In this document: positions 24,858 through 32,585 of the stretch, in pieces
Position numbering within the stretch: position 1 is the stretch's first letter
Layout of the letters: each line of letters opens with the position of its first letter
Source of the DNA: DIGJ01 sp041739345
Lineage (GTDB): Bacteria; Bacillota; Clostridia; Lachnospirales; Lachnospiraceae
Direction of reading: 5' to 3'
NCBI GenBank assembly: GCA_041739345.1
Contig: JBGSNZ010000021.1
Coordinates: 62,001 to 126,000, forward strand
DNA: 64,000 bases
The notes under the pieces: model-generated
What the model was told of the DNA's origin: nothing
Databases searched by the model: none
The model's input: the letters and a program-made list of their open reading frames with translations, nothing else
Translations under genes and position numbers: made by a program

Positions 24858-26300
24858 ATGGGAAAAAGAATTATAAAAAGTACACTCAAACTGGCTGGTT
24901 TGACCTGTCCAACTTGTGAAACCAGAATTGAAAACAGTGTACGAAAAATGGAAGGTGTTCTGGAAGTAGAAGTAGATTATATAACTTCGATTATGTCCGT
25001 TACTTATGATGAAGACAAAGTTAAAATTGAAGAGATTATAAAAACAATCGAAAAACTAGATTATACAGTTAAAGACGATATCACCAATACAAAAAGTAGT
25101 GAACCTAAAAATTCCTATACTCAGATTATCTTTATGGGATTTATCCTATTCGGTGTGTATATGATTATTAAAAATACCATTGGGTTTAACTTTATTCCAC
25201 AAATTAATCCGAATATGGGATATGCTGTATTGTTTGTTGTAGGACTTTTAACATCTCTTCATTGTGTGGCAATGTGTGGTGGTATCAACTTATCACTTTG
25301 TGTATCGCACAAATTTAATCAAAATGAGGACAACAAATTTTTAAAATTTGCACCAAGTTTGATGTATAATGCAGGTAGAGTAGTATCCTATACGATAATT
25401 GGTGGGCTTGTTGGAGCGCTTGGTTCCGTGTTCAGTATATCCAATACAGGAAAAGCATTTATTTCCATAGTAGCAGGTGTTTTCATGGTAATTATGGGCT
25501 TGAATATGCTGAATGTGTTTCCTTGGCTAAGAAAATTGAATCCGCGTATGCCAAAAGTATTTGCTAGAAAAATAAATAATCAAAAGAAAAACAAGGGCCC
25601 ATTCATAGTTGGATTGTTAAATGGATTAATGCCATGTGGACCGCTTCAGGCAATGCAGATTTACGCACTTGGAACAGGAAGCTTTATAGCAGGAGCATTT
25701 TCCATGTTTATGTTTAGTTTAGGAACGGTGCCTCTTTTGTTTACATTTGGGGCATTAGGTTCTTTGTTAAGTTCAAAGTTTACAAAAAATATGATAAAAA
25801 TGAGTGCTCTTATTGTTGTAATGTTAGGATTTGTCATGTTTAATAGAGGTATCGCTTTTACCGGTTTTACATTCAATTCCTATGCACAAGAATCAGCTAC
25901 TACGAGCGAAAATAATGAAAATAGAGCTACTGTAAATGGCGATGTACAAGAAATTACAACAAGGTTGGAATCTGGTCAGTATCCTCCGATTACTGTAACT
26001 GCAGGAATTCCAGTTAGCTGGACGATTGTAGCCGATGAAGCTAGTTTGAATGGATGTAATAATGAAATCATAATTCCTCAATATAATATAGAAAAGAAAC
26101 TTATTGCTGGAGAAAATATTATTACCTTTACACCAGACAAAACGGGTACGTTTGGATACAGTTGTTGGATGGGAATGATTCGCAGTAGTATTAATGTAGT
26201 TAGTGATACACGAGATTCTGATACTACTGCATCGAAAAATTCAGACAGTTTTTCAGGGGTAGATAATGCCGGATTGCCATCTGGTTGCTGTGGTTATTAA
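24858..26300 (+). CDS. HMA - membrane (UreH/DsbD-like) - cupredoxin fusion protein
   Basis: 480 aa in three parts. Residues 1-75: HMA domain with GLTCPTCETRI. About 85-345: a six-helix UreH/SafE-like membrane domain with paired motifs LLTSLHCVAMCGG and GLLNGLMPCGPLQAMQ. About 370-455: cupredoxin-like external domain ending in FGYSCWMGMIRSSI. The tail ends in GLPSGCCGY. It could move copper or electrons from a cytosolic HMA donor across the membrane to an external copper site. Similar fusions occur in Firmicutes copper loci. Context: CopZ/CopA and a sensor pair in the same element. Confidence 0.88.
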   Translation: MGKRIIKSTLKLAGLTCPTCETRIENSVRKMEGVLEVEVDYITSIMSVTYDEDKVKIEEIIKTIEKLDYTVKDDITNTKSSEPKNSYTQIIFMGFILFGVYMIIKNTIGFNFIPQINPNMGYAVLFVVGLLTSLHCVAMCGGINLSLCVSHKFNQNEDNKFLKFAPSLMYNAGRVVSYTIIGGLVGALGSVFSISNTGKAFISIVAGVFMVIMGLNMLNVFPWLRKLNPRMPKVFARKINNQKKNKGPFIVGLLNGLMPCGPLQAMQIYALGTGSFIAGAFSMFMFSLGTVPLLFTFGALGSLLSSKFTKNMIKMSALIVVMLGFVMFNRGIAFTGFTFNSYAQESATTSENNENRATVNGDVQEITTRLESGQYPPITVTAGIPVSWTIVADEASLNGCNNEIIIPQYNIEKKLIAGENIITFTPDKTGTFGYSCWMGMIRSSINVVSDTRDSDTTASKNSDSFSGVDNAGLPSGCCGY

Positions 26301-26404
26301 ACTATAATAATTACTGAAATTATGCTAATATTATTACTATGAATAAATGTTTCAAGCTTATTCCAAATCGGATAAGGAAATATTGGAAAGGCAATGGTAT
26401 TAAC

Positions 26405-27109
26405 ATGAATGAATCAAAGAAAAAAGTACTTATTGTTGATGATGAGAAAAAAATAGTGGATGTAGTAGCTTCCTATTTGGAGAGCAACGGATATAATACT
26501 ATTGTTGCTTATGATGGGGAAACTGCATTATCCATGTTCGAGAAAATGAGTCCAGATTTAGTGATTCTTGATTTGATGTTGCCCAAAATATCAGGTGAAG
26601 AAGTATGCAAATCGATTCGAAGAACATCCCGAGTTCCGATCATTATGCTAACGGCCAAGATAGATGAAGATGAAAAAATTAATGGATTAAATATTGGAGC
26701 AGACGATTATGTCACCAAACCATTTAGTCCACGTGAATTAATTGCAAGGGTAAAAAGCTTGCTACGTCGTACCGATGAAGGGGTGACGCCTCTTTTTAAC
26801 AAAATGAGCTGGAATGATAACGATTTAGAAGTAGATCTTAATTCGTATACCGTGAAAAAATCAGGCGAACTTATAAATCTGACACCAAATGAACTTAAAC
26901 TATTGTGTTCCATGATAAAATATCCGAAAAAAACGTTTACGCGCGAAGAACTGATTGAAATCGCTTTTGGGGTAGACTTTGATGGATACGAAAGAACAAT
27001 AGATTCCCATATTAAAAATTTGAGAAGTAAAATTGAGGAAGATACGGCAAACCCCAAGTATATCGTAACCGTTCGAGGTATTGGTTACAAATTTGGTGAT
27101 CAAAAGTAA
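26405..27109 (+). CDS. OmpR/PhoB family response regulator
   Basis: 234 aa from ATG 26405; an earlier in-frame ATG (26339) would add 22 residues before the receiver fold. Receiver domain about 8-120 with acidic DDE, phospho-acceptor Asp56 (LVILDLMLP), Thr in MLTAKID and Lys in YVTKPFSP. A winged-helix trans_reg_C domain covers about 140-232 (LTPNELKLLCSM...DSHIKNLRSKIE...VRGIGYKF). It pairs with the sensor kinase 33 nt downstream and probably controls the copper genes. Confidence 0.94.
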   Translation: MNESKKKVLIVDDEKKIVDVVASYLESNGYNTIVAYDGETALSMFEKMSPDLVILDLMLPKISGEEVCKSIRRTSRVPIIMLTAKIDEDEKINGLNIGADDYVTKPFSPRELIARVKSLLRRTDEGVTPLFNKMSWNDNDLEVDLNSYTVKKSGELINLTPNELKLLCSMIKYPKKTFTREELIEIAFGVDFDGYERTIDSHIKNLRSKIEEDTANPKYIVTVRGIGYKFGDQK

Positions 27110-27141
27110 TCGCAAGTGCTGCGAAACAGTAGGAAGGAGCA

Positions 27142-28533
27142 ATGATGAGATTGAGTCTTAAAGTTAAACTTACGATATCCTATGTCTTACTTTCCTCTCT
27201 CTTAGTGATTTCTTTTTTTGTAGCATCGAACTATTTTTTAGAAAAAAGGTTTCAAACCTATATTATAGATACACAAGAAAAGAAAAATCTAAATATAGTG
27301 AATTTAGTTACGAATGAATTTGGTGTGAATGGGGAAATCCCTAACATGGATACGCTGGAGAGTATTGGAAATACTGCTCTGTCACAGGGCTTGGTATTGA
27401 TGGTTTCAGACTCCTATGAAAATGAGATAATTTGTATGAGCACGATAGATAGTCAAATGTGTAATAATATGATTGAAAGTATGCAGGAACATATGGCAAG
27501 CATATACCCAAACTTTGATGGAAAGTATGTACAAAAGGATTATGATATTACAAAAAATAAAACTAAAGTCGGAACGGTAACTCTTGGGTTTTATGGCCCG
27601 TTCTATTACAATGATGAAGATATAAACTTTCTTTTTGTATTAAATAAATTACTGATAGGCATTTCCATATTATCGCTCTTTCTTGCTGCGCTTTTAGGAT
27701 ACGTTATGGCAAATCGTATTTCAAAACCGATTAAAAAAGTAGTTGATAAAACAAAAGACCTAGAGTCAGGCAATTATACGGATAGACTGATGGTGGTATC
27801 AAAGACTTATGAAGTGAATCAGTTAATACATAGTGTTAACTCGTTAGCAGATGCATTGGAACGGCAGCTAAACTCAAAGAAACGTATGGCAAAAGATTAT
27901 GCACATGAATTCAGAACACCGTTAGCCGTTCTGCAATCAAACTTAGAAGCTATGATTGATGGTGTCTGGGAACCTACGCCAGAAAGACTGGAAAGTTGCA
28001 GAGAAGAGATTTTACGATTAAACCGTATGATCTTAGAAATTGATAAAATAGTAAAAATTGAAACGGAAAATTTTAAATTGCATAAAACAAAGTTTGATTT
28101 AGCAAGTATTGCTGAGCAGGTATGCCTCAACTTTGAAAGTGATACAGTAGCTAAAAACATAGGTTTTGAGTTAAATACGGAGCCGTGCTTTTTGAATGCA
28201 GATAAGGATAAAATCATTCAGGTATTGATTAATCTAGTGACAAATGCAATCAAATACACAGATAATGGTGGGAAAATCAAGATTTCGGTCAAAGAAGTGG
28301 ATAAAAAGGCAGTTATAGCAGTTACGGATACGGGTATTGGAATCGCTGCCGAAGACTTGCCTAATATTTTTGAATATTTGTACCGTACCGATAAATCGCG
28401 TGATCGTAACACAGGTGGATCTGGAATTGGATTATCGGTTGTGAAAGCAATTGTAGATGCTCATTGTGGGACCATCGTAGCAAAAAGTGAGAAAAGTAAG
28501 GGAAGTGAATTTATTGTTACTTTTCCCATATAA
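27142..28533 (+). CDS. sensor histidine kinase
   Basis: 463 aa. TM1 about 9-30, external sensor region about 31-165, TM2 about 168-189, HAMP about 190-240, HisKA with phospho-His in YAHEFRTPLAVLQ, then HATPase_c with N box INLVTNAIKYTDNGG, G1 VTDTGIGIA and G2 GGSGIGLSVVKAI. GGAAGGAGC precedes two tandem ATGs; the first is used. The sensor region has two Cys (CMSTIDSQMC) and several Met, compatible with metal sensing, but this is only suggestive. It signals to the response regulator just upstream. Confidence 0.93.
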   Translation: MMRLSLKVKLTISYVLLSSLLVISFFVASNYFLEKRFQTYIIDTQEKKNLNIVNLVTNEFGVNGEIPNMDTLESIGNTALSQGLVLMVSDSYENEIICMSTIDSQMCNNMIESMQEHMASIYPNFDGKYVQKDYDITKNKTKVGTVTLGFYGPFYYNDEDINFLFVLNKLLIGISILSLFLAALLGYVMANRISKPIKKVVDKTKDLESGNYTDRLMVVSKTYEVNQLIHSVNSLADALERQLNSKKRMAKDYAHEFRTPLAVLQSNLEAMIDGVWEPTPERLESCREEILRLNRMILEIDKIVKIETENFKLHKTKFDLASIAEQVCLNFESDTVAKNIGFELNTEPCFLNADKDKIIQVLINLVTNAIKYTDNGGKIKISVKEVDKKAVIAVTDTGIGIAAEDLPNIFEYLYRTDKSRDRNTGGSGIGLSVVKAIVDAHCGTIVAKSEKSKGSEFIVTFPI

Positions 28534-28574
28534 TGAAAGTAGAATATACTCGAATAAAAGGTAGAGGTGATTCT

Positions 28575-28748
28575 ATGCTGATTGCTACATATGAGATGGG
28601 TGGAGCAGTATTGGAAATATTTGATGACTATTATTGCAATATGTCAAAGGATGATATTGATAACATACAAAACAAATTTTCAACCACTACGCAAAAATTG
28701 ATTAAATGCAATCAAGATAAGGATTATTATGATTCCATAGTAAATTAA
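28575..28748 (+). CDS. small protein downstream of the sensor kinase
   Basis: 57 aa from ATG 28575 with AGAGGTGA upstream. An ATG at 28533 overlapping the kinase stop would add 14 residues but has no Shine-Dalgarno. The sequence (MLIATYEMGGAVLEIFDDYY...KLIKCNQDKDYYDSIVN) is acidic and soluble, with two Cys; no family recognised. Likely the last gene of the two-component operon. Confidence 0.55.
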   Translation: MLIATYEMGGAVLEIFDDYYCNMSKDDIDNIQNKFSTTTQKLIKCNQDKDYYDSIVN

Positions 28749-28890
28749 AAGCGACTGCCGAAAATTATTTGGTTTTAAAAATTATGGAATAAGCCAGAAA
28801 TGGTCTTCCGAAATCGTAAAATCGATTACGGAAGATCATTTCTGGCTTATTCAATTTCCAAATGAGATAGTCAAAATTTGCGACACATCC
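28749..28890. repeat. long intergenic hairpin, related layout
   Basis: GAATAAGCCAGAAATGGT and following bases (28787-28810) pair with 28829-28852, 24 bp with one G-U. Outer arms TTATTTGG and CCAAATGA enclose it. Layout is like the 8597 and 13945 elements but the arm sequence differs. It may end the copper operon's transcription. Confidence 0.7.
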
Positions 28891-29036
28891 AATAATAAAA
28901 GAAAAATTAGTTCATCAATTTAGTGGTTTATAAATATTTATATTGCGTGTATAATTTAAACAGAATTGCATGTTTTATTATTGGTTATTTAAGAAAAGAA
29001 AACTGCAGGTTTTAACAATTTATAGGAGGAGTAAAG

Positions 29037-29858
29037 ATGGATACATTTAATATACCAGTTACTGAAATTATAAAGATGAGACATTCAGTAAGAAGTTACC
29101 AAAATACAGAAATACCGAGCAATTTGTTAGAAAAATTGCAAGCTTATATAAAAGAAATTAATAATACAAAAGGATTGTTTGGTGGAAGTGTTCGAATAGA
29201 ATTAGTTAAAAAAGCAGATCCAAAAACAGAAGTAAAATTAGGTACCTACGGAGTCATAAAAGGTGCATCCCATTATTTAGTGGTTGCTTGTGAGAATAAT
29301 AAATATAATTTAGAAGATTTGGGATTTTTATTTGAACAGGTAATCTTGTATTGTACATCTTTAGGGTTGGGATCTGTTTGGATTGGAGGGACCTTTCAAA
29401 AAAGTAATTTTTCAAAAGCGATACATTTAAAAGAAAATGAAATTTTGCCCATAATATCTCCGATAGGAATAGAAAATGAGAAGCAATCAATTCTGGCAAA
29501 AATGTTTGGAACTAATTCATTTAAAAGGAAAGATTTTAATCAAATATGTTTCAACCAAGATTTTGATACACCTCTAAACTATGAAGAGGCGAATGAATAT
29601 AAAGAAGTATTAGATATGGTTCGACTTGCACCATCTGCTATGAATAAGCAACCATGGAGGATAAAAAAAGAAGGAAATAACTTTCATATATATTCCGATA
29701 GCAAAATTAAAATGAGCAGAATTGATATAGGAATTTGTATGTGTCATTTTTATTTAACAGCAAAAGAAAAAAAATTGAAAGGTGAAATTAAAGTATTGAG
29801 GGTCGAAAACTATGAAACGTATAAATATGTTGCATCATGGGTTGGATATCCAGTATAA
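29037..29858 (+). CDS. nitroreductase family protein (TM1586-like)
   Basis: 273 aa, FMN-dependent reductase fold. RHSVRSY near the N-terminus binds the FMN phosphate, GLGSVWIGG is a mid-protein core motif, and RLAPSAMNKQPWR in the second half is the second FMN segment. The double layout (two half-domains in one chain) resembles the putative nitroreductase family PF14512. Strong Shine-Dalgarno (AGGAGG). It ends 25 nt before the right junction of the cotJC element, so it is the last cargo gene. Substrate unknown. Confidence 0.85.
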   Translation: MDTFNIPVTEIIKMRHSVRSYQNTEIPSNLLEKLQAYIKEINNTKGLFGGSVRIELVKKADPKTEVKLGTYGVIKGASHYLVVACENNKYNLEDLGFLFEQVILYCTSLGLGSVWIGGTFQKSNFSKAIHLKENEILPIISPIGIENEKQSILAKMFGTNSFKRKDFNQICFNQDFDTPLNYEEANEYKEVLDMVRLAPSAMNKQPWRIKKEGNNFHIYSDSKIKMSRIDIGICMCHFYLTAKEKKLKGEIKVLRVENYETYKYVASWVGYPV

Positions 29859-29859
29859 A

Positions 29860-29888
29860 TCAAACTGATATCATGTATGAACGAATTC
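29860..29888. other. attR of the cotJC element
   Basis: AACTGATATC, ATGTATGAACG, then AATTC (29884-29888), where cotJC homology begins. Its complement matches the left end at 15488-15520. Confidence 0.8.
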
Positions 29889-30005
29889 TTCTGTTCCGAT
29901 ATCGGTTAAAAGACCCGATACTTCACGGTAAGGCATAGTATATCGTTGTGACAAATAACGAAGACTGGCATTTAACTCACCGTCTGGTCCCCCGTATTGC
30001 AGGAA
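29884..30005 (-). pseudogene. cotJC: internal 5'-proximal fragment of cotJC
   Basis: Read on the minus strand from about 30002 the frame gives QYGGPDGELNASLRYLSQ, then RYTMPYREVSGLLTDIGTEE, the conserved N-terminal region of CotJC, up to the AATTC at the element junction. The 3' remainder is at 15073-15492, in frame. About 35-40 N-terminal codons are missing: homology stops at 30000-30005, only 14-19 bp from the stop codon of the second serine recombinase. I did not find the missing start of the gene, or cotJA/cotJB, anywhere in the window. Confidence 0.88.
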
Positions 30006-30018
30006 CCTATTATTTTTA

Positions 30019-31557
30019 TTATTTCAACAAATGAAAGTAAAACTGAAACGTACAAGTAGCCTTATCAAAAACAATACAATCAACAATGCTTCTTATGGCA
30101 TTGCCCTTTTGAATAAAATCCTGATCTTCTGATATAAGAATGTGATATACGGAATTGATATTTGTAAGCATGTTCTCTTTTAGATAATTTGTATCAGGTT
30201 TTGTATTCGAAAGGGCAATTATTTTATTATCCAATTCTTTGCGTTCTGATTGAATAAAAAGCTTATTTTCCTTGTATTCTGAAAGCGTATCAATCCCGCT
30301 TGCATAGGAGTACTTAAAGCGCTTTTCTTTTAAATCTAGTTTTTTTAGAAGTGATTTTAGTAAATCAAGCTCGCTAGCAATATTAGATGAAGAATGCAAT
30401 TCAAAATGATATCGATTTTTTGATTTGATTACCTGCTCAAGTCCGGCAAGGACATATTTTTCCGCAAGATCTACACGTATGGAATTGTTCACCAAACACT
30501 TACCTTTCGTATAGCCCCAACATTTAAACTGTTGATATGTGTAGTCATTTTTGGTAATGGAAGAAAAAGCAAGTGATTTATGGCAGAGGGAACATACAAG
30601 GATACCAGATAACCAATGTTTGCAAGTAGACACATCGCGCTTTCTAAATGGCTTTATTTTCACTTTTAATTGTTCTTGTACTAAATTCCAGGTTTCTACG
30701 TTTATAATAGGATCATGAGCGCCGTTAGCAACAATGACTTCATTTTCTTCATTATAAGAAAGACTGGACCGATCAAAATAATTCCAACGTACCTTTCCGA
30801 CATAAAAAGGGTTTTGTAGAATGTAGCAAATTGTTCGAGCTTCAAAAAATCCACCACGCTTAGAACGAAAGCCAGATTCATTAAGCATACGAGCAATCTG
30901 CGTAAAAGAAGATCCATTTAAAAAGCTATCAAATATTTTTTGCACAATTATCTTTTCGTGCTCATTGATGGATGGAGGCTTTTTCACTCCTACATAGTCA
31001 TATCCAATCGGTGGATTGGCCTGGTACACACCACGACGAGCATTTTCTTTCATTCCACGAAGTACTTCGTCCGAAAGGCGAATGGAGTAGTATTCGTCCA
31101 TCCATTCTATGATGCGTTCATTAAGTTTACCAAATGGACTATCATCAATCGGTTCAGTGATACTTATCACGTCAATCTTGTTTTTTGCCAAAAGGGATTT
31201 ATAAACGATGCTCTCTTCCTGGTTTCGTGCAAAACGGGAAAAACGCCATACTAGAATGGAATCGAAATAATGATCCTTACTTTTGGTCAGTGCAATCATT
31301 CGATTAAACTCGTGACGTTTTTTAACATTTCTTCCAGAAACACCACCGTGTTCAATAAAGACATATTCACGCGGTATAACTATCTTGTGTGAATGTGCAA
31401 ATTCCAAGCCAAGCTTTAGCTGAGTGATAGGAGATAGCTCCACCTGATCGTCGGTACTGACACGAATGTATTGAGCTCCGACTTTATAATCTTCACTTAG
31501 AACAAGTTCCTCACAACTAGGAAGGCTATCAATTATTTCGTAAATACTATTAACCAT
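30019..31557 (-). CDS. serine recombinase, SpoIVCA-like, at a cotJC junction
   Basis: 512 aa. Resolvase domain with YIRVSTDDQ (catalytic Ser) and SILVWRFSRFARNQEES; recombinase domain with RGMKENARRGVYQANPPIGYDYVG and ICYILQNPFYVGKVRW; zinc ribbon CSLCHKSL...CWGYTKGKC; a coiled coil near 390-440. The general type matches the skin recombinase SpoIVCA. Its stop codon lies about 14 bp from the point where cotJC homology breaks, the place expected for an integrase beside its own att site. It therefore probably defines a second element inserted in cotJC, whose other end is not recognised here. Confidence 0.93.
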   Translation of the reverse strand: MVNSIYEIIDSLPSCEELVLSEDYKVGAQYIRVSTDDQVELSPITQLKLGLEFAHSHKIVIPREYVFIEHGGVSGRNVKKRHEFNRMIALTKSKDHYFDSILVWRFSRFARNQEESIVYKSLLAKNKIDVISITEPIDDSPFGKLNERIIEWMDEYYSIRLSDEVLRGMKENARRGVYQANPPIGYDYVGVKKPPSINEHEKIIVQKIFDSFLNGSSFTQIARMLNESGFRSKRGGFFEARTICYILQNPFYVGKVRWNYFDRSSLSYNEENEVIVANGAHDPIINVETWNLVQEQLKVKIKPFRKRDVSTCKHWLSGILVCSLCHKSLAFSSITKNDYTYQQFKCWGYTKGKCLVNNSIRVDLAEKYVLAGLEQVIKSKNRYHFELHSSSNIASELDLLKSLLKKLDLKEKRFKYSYASGIDTLSEYKENKLFIQSERKELDNKIIALSNTKPDTNYLKENMLTNINSVYHILISEDQDFIQKGNAIRSIVDCIVFDKATCTFQFYFHLLK

Positions 31558-31753
31558 GAGTGTTTTCCTTTTATAAACAAAAATATTTCCTCATTCTATC
31601 GTATTAATTGCCTTTATAAAACAGACTATGAATGTCTATATTTTGGATAAGACAAGAAATATTGTATGATTTTCATTTTTGAACTCTGTACGCAACATAA
31701 ATAAAAAAATTGCGCATATAACTAAAAGGGGAAAAATTACTTGCTAAAAGTAT
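31558..31753. other. intergenic region upstream of two divergent genes
   Basis: About 200 nt of AT-rich DNA between the recombinase start and the rightward promoter at 31754. No gene or clear structure seen. Confidence 0.4.
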
Positions 31754-31782
31754 TTGAAATTATTTCCAATAAATGGTAGAAT
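31754..31782 (+). promoter_or_regulatory. promoter of the small gene at 31884
   Basis: TTGAAA (31754-31759) and TAGAAT (31777-31782) with a 17-nt spacer. Transcription would start near 31789, leaving a leader of about 95 nt. Confidence 0.55.
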
Positions 31783-31883
31783 GTCCATTGCGTGGAATGT
31801 GTCAATTTGATAGGCAGGGTTACCGTACACTGCTTATTTTTGTTTGGCAGCCAAGGGAAGAGTTTATAGGGGAGGAAGTTTTA

Positions 31884-32129
31884 GTGCAAAACAAAAATAG
31901 CGTAAGAATGGAAAACATGGCACAAGAGAGAACTATCCATACAGAATATAGCCAGAAGCAGAAAGATCTAATTGAAGAAGTTATGATCAGAAGCGATATG
32001 TCTTATTCAAAGATAATGCATCATATGGATGTAAATGGATTTAGGAAACGTTTTAAAAGTGGTCCATATGAAGGACTGGTAGACGAAATTTGCAATAGTA
32101 TTTTCATGCCATCCGTGGGAATGATTTAA
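31884..32129 (+). CDS. small basic protein divergent from the recombinase
   Basis: 81 aa from GTG 31884 with GGGGAGG 8 nt upstream. The open frame continues upstream to an ATG at 31773, but that codon overlaps the promoter. The C-terminal half looks helical and HTH-like (YSQKQKDLIEEVMIRSDMSYSKIMHHMDVNGFRKRF), followed by SGPYEGLVDEICNSIF. No family recognised. Divergent placement next to a serine recombinase makes an accessory or directionality factor conceivable, but this is speculation. Confidence 0.6.
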   Translation: MQNKNSVRMENMAQERTIHTEYSQKQKDLIEEVMIRSDMSYSKIMHHMDVNGFRKRFKSGPYEGLVDEICNSIFMPSVGMI

Positions 32130-32334
32130 TGAAAAAAATCTTGCTTTATATGCATTAAGACAAAGTTTAATATACAAAAGATAAAACCATAATTATTAAC
32201 ACAGGTAATAAAATAACCTGCTGTTCTAAACTCTCAAGTAGATATCTCTACATATTAATTCAGAATAATTTTTCTATCTTAATAAATTCATTACTTTATA
32301 TCAAAGTAATTACCAATTGTTTATACTTTCATAA

Positions 32335-32402
32335 CCTTTACGGTCACTCCTTCCTTTACGTTCTTCCTTTACGTTCACCTTTACGTTCACCTTTACGTTC
32401 CT
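32335..32402. repeat. short tandem repeat CCTTTACG, left of the transposase
   Basis: Five copies of CCTTTACG start at 32335, 32353, 32366, 32378 and 32390; the last four are spaced 12-13 bp with unit CCTTTACGTTCA. The flanking 32130-32334 is AT-rich without a gene. Confidence 0.75.
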
Positions 32403-32585
32403 TAATTGCAAATCGAAATGCAACCCTTCCGACTTCAATTAAGTTGTAATTCTATTATTAAAAAAATATTTACCAGGGGTTGCATCCTGGCTTACAAAAG
32501 ATTGGTTCATCACCAGTCTTTTTGTTTGCTTAAAGTTATATATTCAGATATCCTTTTTAAGTTGGCGGCAGAAATGGAGGATATC

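Larger units (their letters stand above)
15493..29888. mobile_element. 14.4 kb serine-recombinase element inserted in cotJC (skin-like)
   Basis: Both junctions are defined by the split cotJC gene: AATTC at 15488-15492 (left) and 29884-29888 (right), 14,396 bp apart. The inner ends are inverted relatives: AATTCGTTC, G or A, TACAT, then GATATCAGTT on each side, with four extra bases on the left. Joined, they give a near-palindromic attP of about 50 bp, as expected for large serine integrases. Cargo: ECF sigma/ABC module, large serine recombinase, copper-resistance genes with a two-component system, nitroreductase. No conjugation or phage genes, so it would be mobilised in trans or act only as an excisable intervening sequence. 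Confidence 0.88.
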
